The notes: a model not told the origin generated them from the sequence alone. A stretch of DNA of 64,000 nt from Epinephelus fuscoguttatus (GCF_011397635.1 NC_064764.1:38414777-38478776); one strand, 5' to 3'. Numbered from the stretch's first letter, positions 10,369-21,053 are shown. A program made the numbers and translations.

Positions 10369-12270
10369 TTATCTGGGTCCGGGTCGCGGGGGCAGCAGCT
10401 TCAGCAGAGAAGCCCAGACAGTCCTCTCCTCAACCACTTCTCTCAGCTCTTCCAAGGGAACCCCGAAGCATTCCCAGGCCAGCCAGGTGATGTAATCCCT
10501 CCAGCATGTCCTGGGGTGGCCCTGAGGTCTCCACCCGGTTGGACATGCCCGGAATACCTCCCAAGGGAGGCGTCCGGAAGGCATCCTTACCAGATGCCCG
10601 AACCACCTCAACTGGCTCCTCTCAATGTGGAGGAGCAGCGGCTCTACTCCGAGTCCCTCCCGGATGTCCGAGCTCCTCACCCTATCTCTAAGGCTGAGCC
10701 CAGCCACCCTACGGAGGAAACTCATTTCGGCCGCTGGTACTCGCGATCTCGTTCTTTCGGTCACTACCCAGAGCTCGTGACCATAGGTGAGGGTTGGAAT
10801 GTAGATTGACCAGTAAATTGAGAGCCTAGCTTTCTGGCTAAGCTACCTTTTCACCACAATGGACCGGTTAAGCGCCTGCATCACTGCTGACACCGCCTCA
10901 ATCCACCTGTCAATCTCCCGCTCCATCCTACCCTCACTCGTGAACAAGATCCCGAGATACTTAAACTCCTCCACCTGAGGCAGGACCTCCCCCCCGACCT
11001 GGAGTGGGCAATCCACCCTTTTCTGGCTGAGGACCATGGCCTCAGACTTGGAGATGCTGATTCTCATCCCAGCCGCTTCACACTCGGCTGCGAACCATCC
11101 CAGCAAGAGCTGGAGGTCACTATTCTATGGAGCTAGGAGGACCACATCATCTGCAAAAAGCAGGGGTGAGATCCTCCCATCACCGAACCTGACTCCCTCC
11201 ACCACTCGGCTGTGCCTAGAAATTCTGTCCATGAAAGTTATGAACAGAACCGGTGACAAAGGGCGGCCCTGGTGGAGTTCAACTGTCACCGGGAACAGGT
11301 CTGACTTACTGCCGGCCATGCAAACCAAACTCATAATCTTTCGGTACAGAGACTGGATGGCCCCTAGCAAGGGGCCACCAACCCCATACTCCCGGAGCAA
11401 CCCCACAGGATGCCCCTGGTGACACGGTCGTAAGCCTTCTCCAAATCCACAAAACACACGTGGACTGGTTGGGCGAACTCCCATGCCCCCTCCAGCACCC
11501 TGGCGAGGGTAAAGAGCTGGTCCATGGTTCCGCGTCCGGGATGAAAACCACATTGCTCCTCCTCAATCTGAGGTTCAACTATCAACCGAACCCTCTTCTC
11601 TAGCACCCTGGAGTAGACTTTTCTGGGTAGGCTGAGGAGTGTGATCCCCCTGTAGTTGGAACACACCCTCTGGTCCCCTTTCTTGAAGATGGGGACCACC
11701 ACCCCAGTCTGCCACTCCAGAGGTACTGCCCCTGATGTCCACGCAATGTTGCAGAGGCGTGTCAGCCAAGACAGCCCTACAACATCCAGAGCCTTGAGAT
11801 AACCAGGGCGAATCTCATCCACCCCCCGGGGCTCCGCCGCCACGGAGTTGCTTCACTACCTCGGTGACTTCTGCCCCAGAAATTGGCTGACCCACCACCG
11901 AGACCCCCAGCTCTGTTTCCTCACTGGAATATGTGTTGGTGGGATTGAGGAGCTCCTCAAAGCATTCCTTCCACCGCCCGACAATGTCCCCAGTTGATGT
12001 CAGCAGCTCCCCGCCCCCACTGTAAACAATGTGAGCAAGTTGCCACCTTCCCCCCTTGAGGCACCGGACGGTTTGCCAGAACCTCTTTGGAGCCGATCGA
12101 TAGTCTTTCTCCATGGCCTCACCGAACTCCTCCCACGCACGAGTTTTTGCTGCTGCGACTGCCACTGCTGTGCTCCGCTCAGCCCACTGGTACCCGTCAG
12201 CTGCCTCCAAAGACCCACAGACCAACCATGCCCTGTAGGCCTCCTTCTTCAGCCTGACGGCTCCCCTCAC
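10369..12270 (-). pseudogene. Rex3/RTE-like reverse transcriptase, copy A, frameshifted
   Basis: The coding order on the minus strand runs from [13 protein letters not shown] (12250) through VVPIFKKGDQRVCSNYRGIT, GFHPGRGTMDQLF, VDLEKAYDRV, LSPVLFITFMDRIS and LLFADDVVLLA (FADD near 11140-11160) to LTYGHELWV and the C-terminal RRPQG/PRTCWRDYI region. It is spread over at least four frames, with breaks near 11820, 11420, 11110 and 10800, whereas copy B is open across the same region. Function would be target-primed reverse transcription. This copy is dead. Confidence 0.85.
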
Positions 12271-13381
12271 CTCTGTTGTCCACTAGGGGATTACCGCCGC
12301 GACTGGCCCCAGTGACCTTGCGGCCACAGCTCACAACAGCTGCCTCGACAATGGCAGAGCGGAACAAGGCCCATTCGGACTCAATGTCCCCCTCCGCCCT
12401 CGGGACGCGGTCGAAGCTCTCCCAGAGGTGGGAGTTGAAGATCATCTTGACCGGTTCTTCCGCCAGGCATGCCCAGCAGACCCTCACTGCTCGTTTAGGC
12501 CTGCCAGGTCTACGTGGCATCCTCCCCCACCATCTGATCCAACTCACCACCAGGTGGTGATCAGTTGACAGCTCAGCTCCTCTCTTCACCCAAGTGTCCA
12601 GAACATATGGCCGCAGGTCAAATGATACGACTACAAAGTCAATCACTGACCTGCGCACTAGGCTGTCCTGGTGCCACGTGCACCGATAGACATCCTTATG
12701 TTCGAACATGGTGTTCGTTTTGACCAAACTGCGACCCGCACAGAAGTCCAATAACTGAACACCGCTCGGGTTCAGATTGGGCAGACCGTTCCTCCCAATC
12801 ACACCCTTCCAGGTCCTGCTGTCATTGCCCACGTGAGCGTTGAAGTCCCCCTGCAGAACAATGGAGTCCCCGGTCAGGGCTCTATCCAGCACCCATCCCA
12901 GGGACTCCAGAAAGGGTGGCTACTCTGAACTGCTGTTCGGCACATAAGCGCAGACAACAGTCAGGACCAGTTGCCCGACCCAAAGGCGCAGGGAAGCAAC
13001 CCATTCGTCTACTGGGGTGAACCCCAACGCACAGGCAGAGAGTCTGGGGGCTATCAGAAAGCCCACCCCGGCCCTCCACCTCTCACCCGGAGCAGCTCCA
13101 GCAAAGGAGAGAGTCCAACCCCTCTCAAGGACTTGGGTTCCAGAGCCAGAACTATGTGTCGAGGTGAGGCTGACTATATCTACCCGGTAACACTCAACCT
13201 CTTCCACAAGCTCCGGCTCCTTCCCCGCCAGAGAGGAGACATTCCATGTCCCAAGAGCCAACTTCTGTAGCCAAGGATCAGACTGCCTAGGCCCCTGCCT
13301 TGGTCTGCTGCCCGATCTACACTGCACCGAACCCTTCCAGATCCCTCTGCGGGTGGTGGGCCTGCAGGGGGACCAGCCCAT
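12197..13381 (-). pseudogene. Rex3/RTE-like endonuclease, copy A
   Basis: From about 13270 the minus strand encodes [11 protein letters not shown], a modified TWNVRSL start of an AP endonuclease fold. It then encodes [28 protein letters not shown] (the GDFNA motif) and [11 protein letters not shown] (the terminal SDH-like block, here STDHH). A frameshift lies near 12900. This copy keeps the [15 protein letters not shown] stretch that copy B has lost. Confidence 0.8.
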
Positions 13382-13704
13382 GTAGCCGGTTCGGGCTGGG
13401 CCCAGTCGGGCCCCATAGGCGAAGGCCCGGCCACCAGGTGCTCACCCACGGGCCCCAACCCCAGGCCTGGCTCCAGGGTAGGGCCCTGGTAACCCTCCGG
13501 GTCAGGTACACGAGTCCTTGTTCAGATCCATCATGAAGGGTCCTTTGAACCGTTCTTCGTCTGACCCTTCGCCCAGAACCAATCTGCCATGGCAAACCCT
13601 ACCAGGGGCAAAATGCCCCCGACAGCATAGCTCCTAGGGTCATTAAGGCACTCAAACTCCTCCATCACAATGAGGTGACGGTTCTCGGAGGAGTTTCTTT
13701 CCGG

Positions 13705-13952
13705 TTTTTGTAAAGAATCTATGACCTTCTTTTGTAGACACTGAAGCGGCTGATACATTTAACCTAAGTTGTTCTGCCACTGGGTCTGCCAACTTGTTGT
13801 GTCTGATAACTGTCTCCGTTGCTGTGATGAGATCCACAGTCGGTATCTGCTCTGGTGTTACAGCAAAGTTTAATCCCTTGGCAAGGACATCCTTTTCTGG
13901 TTGGATGAGCTCTCTGTGTGATAAGTTTTTCACCCACTTGTCATGTATGTCC
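13705..13952 (-). pseudogene. Penelope-like fragment, U2, upstream half
   Basis: Minus-strand remnant with DIHDKWVKNLSHREL and LNFAVTPEQIPTVDLITATE, equivalent to 3990-4240 in U1. The end of a retroviral LTR abuts it at 13953. Confidence 0.65.
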
Positions 13953-14364
13953 TGTGGTGGCAATACTACTATTTAATGAACAGTTTAGAGAAAAAGTCTT
14001 CACACGTCGGCTGTCTTTCTTGAGTTTTAATAAGCGTTCATGAATGGAGACACTCACACATACAACCACATGAACAGTCAGTCAGTGAGCGAGTGCCTAG
14101 CAAGTCTTCTCGCCCTGCTATCTTTATAGTTCCCATAACACATGCACATCAACAGTCAAAATATGTGGCGCCTTGACATTCCTAAAACACAACATATCTT
14201 CAGACTAACAAGGACACTTGTTGTCCTCCCTGGCTCATAATCTTGGTGTCTGAGCCTCCCTGGCTCGTGACCTTGGTGTCTCTCACTGCTGTCACAGTAG
14301 GGGTTAAATAAGCAACACACATCATACATCATAGCAATACCAAATACCAGAATTTTCCATCACA
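13953..14364 (-). repeat. Retroviral 3' LTR
   Basis: On the minus strand the 412-base block begins TGTGATGG and ends CCACCACA, giving the TG...CA ends of an LTR. A TATAAA lies at 14123-14128 (minus strand). It is preceded on the coding strand by a purine-rich tract at 14365-14380. No second LTR was found at the other end of the element. Confidence 0.78.
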
Positions 14365-14380
14365 TTCCACCCTTTTTAGC
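14365..14380 (-). other. Polypurine tract
   Basis: The minus strand reads AAAAAGGGTGGAA immediately before the LTR start, where a retrovirus primes plus-strand synthesis. Confidence 0.7.
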
Positions 14381-14949
14381 ATTCTCATGCTAAACCATAA
14401 GCATGGAAAATTATCTTACTACCTTATGTCTTATGAGTTCCATCCGTACCAGCCAAACGCCAGTACCACCATCCTCCAACATGGTAGATGAAAACCCAGG
14501 CAGAAGTCACAGGCCATAAGCACAGACTAGCCAAACATCCCCCTCCCTATATGGTGAAGGAGAGGGTAAAAGACTTGTCCGTCTAACTACTCTACCTCAT
14601 AAGGGAAAAACCTCTATATGATGAGGGCAAAAATCCCTTATACCACACTCTAAGCTAAGGCAAGATAAGCATAAATGAAAAATTTCATCTTTAATGAGAA
14701 TACACAATAGTAAAATCAATAAAGGGAACACATTGCTTTACTGACTGTCATGCGAATGTTTATATAAAAGTAAATAAAGATGAATAAAATGAGAAATAAA
14801 AATGAAAATAGAAAAATGAAAGTGAAAATCAAAAGAACAAATTGAGCGTAATGTAAAAATGTGATTTGCTAATCAACCTACTACTGAATCAACTTTAATG
14901 ATCAAAACATTTCTAAACTAAAACACATAAATGTGAATCAGAATAAAAC

Positions 14950-15690
14950 TTAAACGAGTGACTCCTGTGAATTGTAAGGAGAAGTCCACAGATCCATCTG
15001 CACGTAACGCCCTACAGAAGATGATACCATTGATGTAATCAAAGATCTCACACAGGGAACGATGCACCACATAAAAATGCACAGCATCAGCAGAACCAGT
15101 ATGACAGGGGCAAACAGATGCAATAATGACACTCTCCATCCACTCAAAGAAAACCAGGACCACATGTCCATACCTGCTCCAAGTTCAGTGTCACAGCTCT
15201 TCTCCAGATGCAATAGGTCATTAAGATGAGCAACAACATGTGTCATGTTATCGGTGATGTATGTATGTATGTATGTATGTATCGCAATCAGTACCCACAA
15301 TATGACAAACCCCCCTTGGCTAGCCAGGACTAAATCCATGGCCATCCTGTTCTGCAGAGACGCATTTCTGAGGCCCTGTAGTGCTGGTGTGAGTGAGCTG
15401 AATCCTGTAGCCACGTTGCCTGTGAGATTTTCCAAGTCCACAGCTACAGCACCAATCTTGTGTGCATTGTTTACTGTTCCCCACCATGGCAGGAAACCTC
15501 CAAAACCCTTCTCCACAGAGGCCACCCTTACCACAGCTCGTCTTGCTCTGTGCGGTGGGTAGTAGTGATCGTAGTCTGTGTGAAAATGAGTCAAATCAGG
15601 AATAATAGTCACAGCAGGCAGCAACTTAGCCAAGTAGCACCTGCCACACCATCCAGGCTGAAGGGCCTGATGAACATGTTTGCCACACAC
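14950..15690 (-). pseudogene. Retroviral env, transmembrane-subunit region
   Basis: A 246-residue open frame. Near residues 68-72 is a basic RARR furin-type cleavage motif, then a small-residue-rich stretch that fits a fusion peptide. Further on is an LQNRMAMD block resembling the immunosuppressive-type region of class I retroviral TM subunits, and a hydrophobic membrane anchor about 55 residues before the C-terminus. Only about 65 residues precede the cleavage motif, so the receptor-binding surface subunit is essentially missing. A tetranucleotide microsatellite (15257-15282) lies in the frame and encodes IHTYIHTYI. Such a product would normally mediate membrane fusion. This one looks truncated and is part of a broken provirus. 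Confidence 0.7.
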
Positions 15691-16315
15691 CTAGACATGT
15701 TGTCTGAGCGATCCATACCCATCACTACTGACTGCTGTCTCCATCACCAAAAGCACCTGGAACGAACCGTTCCACCTGCGAGCTTTCCAGTTCTTTTGTC
15801 TCAGATCTCTCACCACAACATAGTCGCCTGCATTGAGATCATGCAGCTTCCCTTCCGCTGGTTTGGGCAGGGCAGCTTTCACCTGTTGGTGGATTTCAGA
15901 CAAAACAGAGGACAAGGTTGCACAATATCATAACATTTCATCCTCGCAGTGACCAGTGTCTGGCAACTGCCTTTTAACGGGCCCAGTCGCAGTATTGAGA
16001 GGTCTGCCAAATAAGATCTCAAATGGACTGAATCCATTTCTGCTCCTCCTTCTAGAGCTTTTGTCCATGACATCTTAGTCTCCTCACACACTTTCACAAG
16101 TTTGTTTTTAAAGTTGCATTTTCTCTTTCAAATGCCCCTCCAGAGGGTGGGTGATACGCACAATGTTGTCTTAAATCAATATTCACCAACTCACCAACTG
16201 GAATTTCCCACCTAGGAATTATCAGAGTCATCAACGCTTTTGCCACTGCTGCTGCATCCTGTTTAGCTGTGGGAAAAGCTTCAACCCATTTTGAAAACAT
16301 GCACACAATCACCAA
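15691..16315 (-). pseudogene. Retroviral integrase remnant
   Basis: Two minus-strand frames. The first (16315-16094) has FSKWVEAFPTA and YHPPSGGAFERENATLK, corresponding to the integrase core with the DDE glutamate. The second (15915-15691) has LNAGDYVVVRDL and WNGSFQVLLV, the C-terminal DNA-binding SH3-like part. The frame changes between them, and stops show that the gene is decayed. Confidence 0.78.
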
Positions 16316-16628
16316 AACAAACTTTTTTCCCTTTGCTTGGTGTTAGTTCAATGAAATCCATTAGCAAGTGATCAAAAGTATTAGTATAAAAAGGTATACT
16401 ATGAAGTATAGTAGCACAGATCACACATCTTTTGCAAAACTCTGTGGTATAACTGGAAAACCCTCTTGTAAATCAGTATCTACGTTTCTCATCAACCATT
16501 CCCCCCTTTGACACGTGGTCTAAACCATGTGTCAATTTAGCAAAGAAATGAAATAGATAGCGAGGGAGACAGGGCAGGCCATCGGGGCCTGTCCACACTT
16601 TATCAACCACAGTATATCCTGCTTTTTT

Positions 16629-16958
16629 CTAAATGACCTTCTCCGCCGGAGAGGCCCTCATCTGCAGGTCTGTTATCTCAGTCGTAGCCACGACTGTAGG
16701 AATAGAAGCAGGGGTTAGTGAGGTAGCATGCAAGGCTAAAGACAATGGCAGCACATGATGAGCAATAGTTTCCCCCGTTAAAGTTAAGAAATCCCTATTC
16801 TTCCAAATTTGTCTAAAATCATGAACCATACCCCAAGCATATCTGCTGTCTGTGTAAATATTTACAGATTTGCCCTCTGCCAGTTTACATGCCTCTGTCA
16901 GAGAAACCAATTCAGCCGCAGTAGCTGAATGTGAGGATGACAAAGGATGTGCGATCAC
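16629..16958 (-). pseudogene. Retroviral RNase H remnant
   Basis: The minus-strand frame has ATAAELVSLTEACKLAEGK and VNIYTDSRYAWGMVHD. These are the glutamate-containing helix and the YTDSRYA motif of retroviral RNase H. The upstream connection domain (16960-17400) is too degraded to trace. Confidence 0.78.
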
Positions 16959-17402
16959 TGTCTCCTGCAGTGTTGTGATGACAAAACCTGAAACATTTTT
17001 ACCAGTGCTAGGGTCTCTCGAAGCTGATCCATCTACAAAGATTCAAATCAGCGTTGGCAATCGGTGTGTCTCTCAAATCTGGCTTGGGAGAGCAAGCAGA
17101 ATTTATCACAGCTACACAGTCATGTGTGTCAACTGCAGCAACACTATCAAGTTTAGATGAAAAATAAGCTACAGGTCGCTTTTCCCCCCGTGTTCTTGTA
17201 ACAGTACAGAAGTCATGTACCCACCCTTTTCATCAACATTCTGGGTAAATGGTCATGTACAGTCAGGCAGTCCAAGAGTAGGAGGTGTTTGCAAAGAAAG
17301 TTTCAAATCAACAAAAGATTTCTCTACGTCATGACACAATCAGATGGTTTCAGGCCTTTCCCATGAGCAATTGCTGCTAATGGTGCCTCAATTTCAGCAT
17401 AA

Positions 17403-18055
17403 TTAGGAAGAGATCACGTGACCCAGGAATGTGAACTCTTTTGCAACAAACTGTGGCTTTGACAGGCTGGCTTTATGGCCCTGTTCAACCAAATGAGTCA
17501 GCAAGGCGAGGGTGTCTTTAACACAGCCCTCTCTGGTTTCACTCTCAACCAAAATGTCATCAACACACTGCAACAAAGCACTTCCTTTAGGCAGTACAAG
17601 AGTTTCCAAACTGTCTCTCAAAGCAGGATTTCAAATCAAAATGCAAACCAGAATTGACTCTTGGTGTACTGGAACAGTCAAAAAAAACATTTGACAGTTT
17701 AACAACTGAAAACCATTTGCTATCAGCTGGAACTTGGGACAGAATTGTATATGGATTTTGGGACCATAGGCTCCCTGGTCTGCACAGCAGCACTCACAGC
17801 TTGCAGGTTTTGCACAAATCTCCACTCTGCAGATTCGCCATCAAGTCGTATTTTACACATAGGAAATATGGGCGTTCTCACAGGAGAGTCTGCACATGGA
17901 ACAATCACGCCCGCTTTCAACAGATCATCAAACACAGGTTTGATGCCTTCAACTGCTTCACATCTGAGAGGATATTGATTACGACAGGGTCTGTTGTCCG
18001 ATTTAGGTGCGATTATCACAGGCTCACAGTTGTTTATCAGACCAACATCAACCAA
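17403..18055 (-). pseudogene. Retroviral reverse transcriptase remnant
   Basis: The minus-strand frame from 18055 has QYPLRCEAVEGIKPVFDDLL and WRFVQNLQAVSAA, the start of a retroviral RT. The catalytic box in the 17621-17403 frame reads CVDD (near 17556-17564) where retroviruses usually have YVDD or YMDD. Intervening frames are shifted. The 18053-18110 scrap interrupts the region just upstream. Confidence 0.78.
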
Positions 18056-18110
18056 TCAATCAATTTTATTTGTAAAGCCCAAAATCACAAATCACAATTT
18101 GCCTCACAGG
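18053..18110 (-). mobile_element. L2-like LINE 3' end scrap
   Basis: This short match to the tail of the L2-like LINE (attttatttgtaaagccc, then cacaatttgcctcacaggg) is inserted in the retroviral RT region. Confidence 0.7.
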
Positions 18111-18232
18111 GCACATCATGTTTACTTATGGCCCAGAGATAAGCGGGAACCTGCTGTAGCTCTGGGATGTATGCAACAGATTTAACCATGCACATGTCAG
18201 TATCAAAACCCAGTCTTGTCTGCAAACACGAC

Positions 18233-18433
18233 TTAACGGGAAGTCTCAATGGCACAATTTAGTTTCTTTCTGTACACCCTCATTTCCTCATTAAAATCAA
18301 TATGAGGATCAGTTGTAGACTTCCAGCATGGAGTGGCGTTCAGCTCCCACACCCACAGACCCAGGTCTGCACGGCTGGGATTTACCAGTGAGATGTGTGG
18401 ATCAGAGTTTTGTGACAAAATCAACTCATGCAA
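18233..18433 (-). pseudogene. Retroviral pre-RT region, unassigned
   Basis: A 66-residue minus-strand frame lying just upstream of the RT in the provirus. It could be protease or the gag-pol junction, but I see no catalytic DTG or DSG. Kept only because of its position. Confidence 0.3.
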
Positions 18434-18857
18434 TCAATCTGTTTCACCGAGACAGCACAATTAACGTCATTCCAATACAACCAATCTAGCTGTAACCTGT
18501 CCTTTTCCTGTCCTTTACTACACCAGATGTCCTCAGAACCACGGTCAGTGTGTGACATAGGAACCACGTGTGCCGAGCAGTGCAGGCATGTGATGTCAGC
18601 GTGTGTGTGTGTGTGTCTGAGAGCTGCAGCAAAACAGAGGGAATTCTGTGCTGTGTTGTGGTCCTTGTTTCTGCAGGTCAGTACTTCTGTTCTACTGTAG
18701 TTGTTATGACGAACAACACTAACATCAAGAGTGTCACCATCCTCAAAAGGATAACAGTCTTAAATTCAGAAGCTGTGGATGTACTAGGAGGTCAGCCTGC
18801 TGCTGAAGGGATGCAACACTGATTTCAGGGATCAGGTGATGGTCAGGCCTACAGTTC

Positions 18858-19262
18858 ATCCATGGCTAACCTCATGAGGGACATTCAGTGGGCCAAGCCC
18901 AGCCAGAAGTGAAGGACGAGACAACTCCAACCCCCAAAGCATCCAAGCCATCACGGATCAAAACGACCATCCGCACCCCACACCAGTGACACCTCCTTCC
19001 AAAACTGAACAATGCTTTGACAGGGTTAACCAGGAGGCAGCCATCAAGACTGTGCTTCCTGCCAACCACCACCCCTCACCCTCTCCCCCACCAGTATGTG
19101 CACTGCACTGAGCAGGATTAATGCATACAAAACTGCTGGCATCCCGATATACCCCAAAAGTAGAGTCAGGCTCATCTGTTTGCTGGAAAATGCTACAATT
19201 GTTTTCCCACTGGATCCCTCTGCACTGGTACCCCTGCTGTGTGGAGTGGCCTCAGTAAAATG
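18858..19262 (+). other. Fossil LINE-like sequence upstream of TAAR-A
   Basis: Shared with 27357-27763 and 35560-35965. Around 19096 it encodes CTALSRINAYKTAGIP, which resembles the LINE segment [14 protein letters not shown] at 40755-40797. Stops interrupt it in U2. Confidence 0.45.
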
Positions 19263-19309
19263 AATGAGTGGGCCGTTTTTTCTATGTCCTGTTGACTTTC
19301 TAAACACTG

Positions 19310-19599
19310 CTTTAATCACTTTAAAAAGGGCATAGAGGTCTGACAAAGGAAAGGAAACAAGAGTAAAAACCAACAGGAAAGGATATCACAGAAAAAAGTG
19401 AGAGAGGAAGAGTTGCAGGGAAAGTGATGAAGATGATGCCGTAATGTGCAGAGTGAGGAAGGAGGGGCATCAGAGTCCAACAGAGGTTGAGAGAAAAAAG
19501 AGGGGAGGAATTATGAGAATGTGAGACAGGTAAATCAGTATATGACTCGGGTTTGTTCAGGAAGCTGGCAGACCTGCAGCTCTCTGCAGATCTCTGAAG
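19310..19599 (+). promoter_or_regulatory. Upstream flank of TAAR-A
   Basis: This is the non-repetitive-looking sequence directly before the start codon. TAAR-C keeps only parts of it: two blocks (about 19317-19430 and 19488-19538) are deleted there. The retained part common to both genes (tatatgactcgggttt through gatctctgaag) is the best candidate for 5' UTR or promoter. I see no unambiguous TATA box or factor site. Confidence 0.3.
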
Positions 19600-20973
19600 A
19601 TGGAGGTTGAGGACGGAGCAGAGCTCTGCTTTCCACAACTCCTCAACACCTCCTGCAGGAAGCCCACCACTTCTTTGCCTGAAACAATTCTCATTACTAT
19701 TGTGCTGTACTTTATCTCTGTGTTTACTGCTGCTCTCAACCTGCTCGTTATCATCGCAGTCTCCCACTTCAGGCAGAGATTAACTCCTCAGCTTCTCTCT
19801 ACATGCTTTGTAGCTTAAAAATGTGAACAGTTACTGTAGATTTAAAAGAAATGTATTTGAGCTAGTGCTGAATAATGTTGCACCTCAGAAAGTGTCATCA
19901 TATTTTAAGTCATATTTTATCACTTTTTGCACCATAAAGCTCAATTGTGTTTCATGTACCATCTCCTGCCAATATTTAACATTGCTCTCTATTCACCTTG
20001 ACATCAACCAAGTTATTTCAATTGTCTACAATTAACCATATCTTAACTATAGATGTGATAGATCAGAAACGTTTTGCATACACGTTTTAGTTGTTTTGTC
20101 ATTTAGATCTGAGCCTGAACCTGTTGGGTTCATGATGTTTTTCTCTTTCCTTCCAGGCAGCTCCACACACCCACCAACATCCTCCTCCTCTCTCTGGCTG
20201 TCTCAGACTTTCTCATGGGCCTTGTGGTGATACCAGGTGAACTTGGCCTAAGAACATCCTGCTGGCTGTTTGGTGACATTGCGTGTACTCTGTGTGGTTA
20301 TACTAGCTTCATCATTATGTCTTCTTCGATCGGAGACATGGTGCTCATATCAGTTGATCGTTACGTGGCTATTTGTGACCCTCTGCATTACACCACCAGA
20401 GTCACTGTGAGAAGAGTTAAACTCTGTGTGTGTCTGTGTTGGCTCGGTGCTGCTCTCTACAACTGTCTATTTTTCAAGGATGACCTGATTAAACCAGGCA
20501 GGTATAATTCCTGCCATGGAGAGTGTGTGATTGTCATTAACCACACTGCAGGAGCTGTTGACCTTGTTGTAACCTTTATTGTTCCCATTTCTGTCATTGT
20601 CGTTCTGTACATGAGAGTATTTGTTGTGGCTGTGTCTCAGGCTCGTACCATGCGCTCTCACATCACAGCTGTCACTCTCCAGCTTTCAGTGAATCAAAAA
20701 AAAAAGAAATCGGAGCTGAAAGCAGCCAGGACTCTTGGTGTTCTTGTAATTGTGTTTCTAATATGTTATTGCCCATATTACTGTGTCGCTCTTGCAGGTG
20801 ACAACCTGGCCAATAGTTTATTTGTATCTGCTGTGGATTGTCTGTTCTATTGTAACTCATGTCTTAACCCCTTGATCTATGCCTTGTGTTATTCCTGGTT
20901 TAGAAAAGCAGTGAAACTCATTGTCAGTCTTCAGATTCTGCAGCCTGGCTCCTGTGAGACCAACATACTGTAG
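19600..20973 (+). CDS. Trace amine-associated receptor (TAAR-A), two exons, apparently intact
   Basis: Exon 1 is 19600-19772 and exon 2 is 20157-20973. Joined they encode 329 residues, the usual TAAR size. N-terminal NTS (residue 16) is a glycosylation sequon, followed by seven membrane segments. Landmarks: N47 (1.50), D75 (2.50), C101 (3.25), DRY-type DRYVAIC with R126 (3.50), P201 (5.50), a basic lysine-rich third intracellular loop, CYCP in TM6, and the TM7 fingerprint NSCLNPLIYALCYSWF diagnostic of TAARs. Position 3.32 is S108 instead of Asp, while D193 sits at 5.42. By family knowledge it is an odorant receptor of the olfactory epithelium, coupling to a Gs/Golf-type protein and sensing amines. 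The intron starts with GC. The start codon is chosen because MEVEDGAELCFPQLLNTSC matches typical fish TAAR N-termini. The exact ortholog number cannot be assigned. Confidence 0.93.
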
Positions 20974-21053
20974 AGAGACTGTAGAGTGACTGAAATGAGG
21001 CCTGCTGTGTGGACAATTGAATGCATTTGTTCACGTTGTTCAGTGAGTGAATG

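Larger units (their letters stand above)
10333..13704 (-). mobile_element. Rex3/RTE-like LINE, copy A (U2)
   Basis: Minus-strand non-LTR element with endonuclease (about 13380-12200) and reverse transcriptase (about 12270-10369) reading frames. The short 3' end lies at 10333-10370, with a GAGTAY-type repeat rather than the GATG repeats I expect for Rex3. The insertion point is inside the Penelope fragment, between gactttgtcctttt and tttgtaaagaatc, the same point as copy B at 23471-26676. The insertion therefore predates the duplication that made U2 and U3. The family name is from recall of fish LINE sequences. Confidence 0.75.
13953..18645 (-). mobile_element. Truncated endogenous retrovirus (pol, env TM and 3' LTR)
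   Basis: A minus-strand provirus remnant. From high to low coordinate it shows a pre-RT region (about 18430), RT (18055-17403), RNase H (16958-16629), integrase (16315-15691), an env transmembrane-type frame (15690-14950), a polypurine tract and one LTR. No gag and no 5' LTR are visible. Unit sequence resumes at about 18646 (gtgctgtgttgtgg), matching 4240 in U1, so the 5' part was lost or never arrived. A 58-base L2-like scrap sits inside it at 18053-18110. The pol-plus-env layout with a cleavage motif is like class I-type retroviruses. Exact genus is not assigned. Confidence 0.82.
5613..20990. repeat. Duplicated TAAR-array unit U2
   Basis: The unit begins with only about 30 bases of the TTAA transposon's right end (to 5642; TTAA at 5643-5646). 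It continues collinearly with the other units through the spacer, Penelope fragment and fossil LINE to TAAR-A. It is greatly enlarged by two L2-like LINEs (5810-6410 and 6941-10312), a Rex3-like LINE (10333-13704) and a truncated retrovirus (13953-18645). It lacks the Harbinger insertion, giving an empty site near 6585. Confidence 0.85.

Noticed and set aside
13953-18645. Possibility of a complete provirus
   Set aside because: Only one LTR, no gag, and pol broken in several frames.
19823-20035. 70-residue frame in the TAAR-A intron (also in TAAR-B and TAAR-C)
   Set aside because: Lies wholly in the intron. It is conserved only because the introns are near identical, and has no domain.
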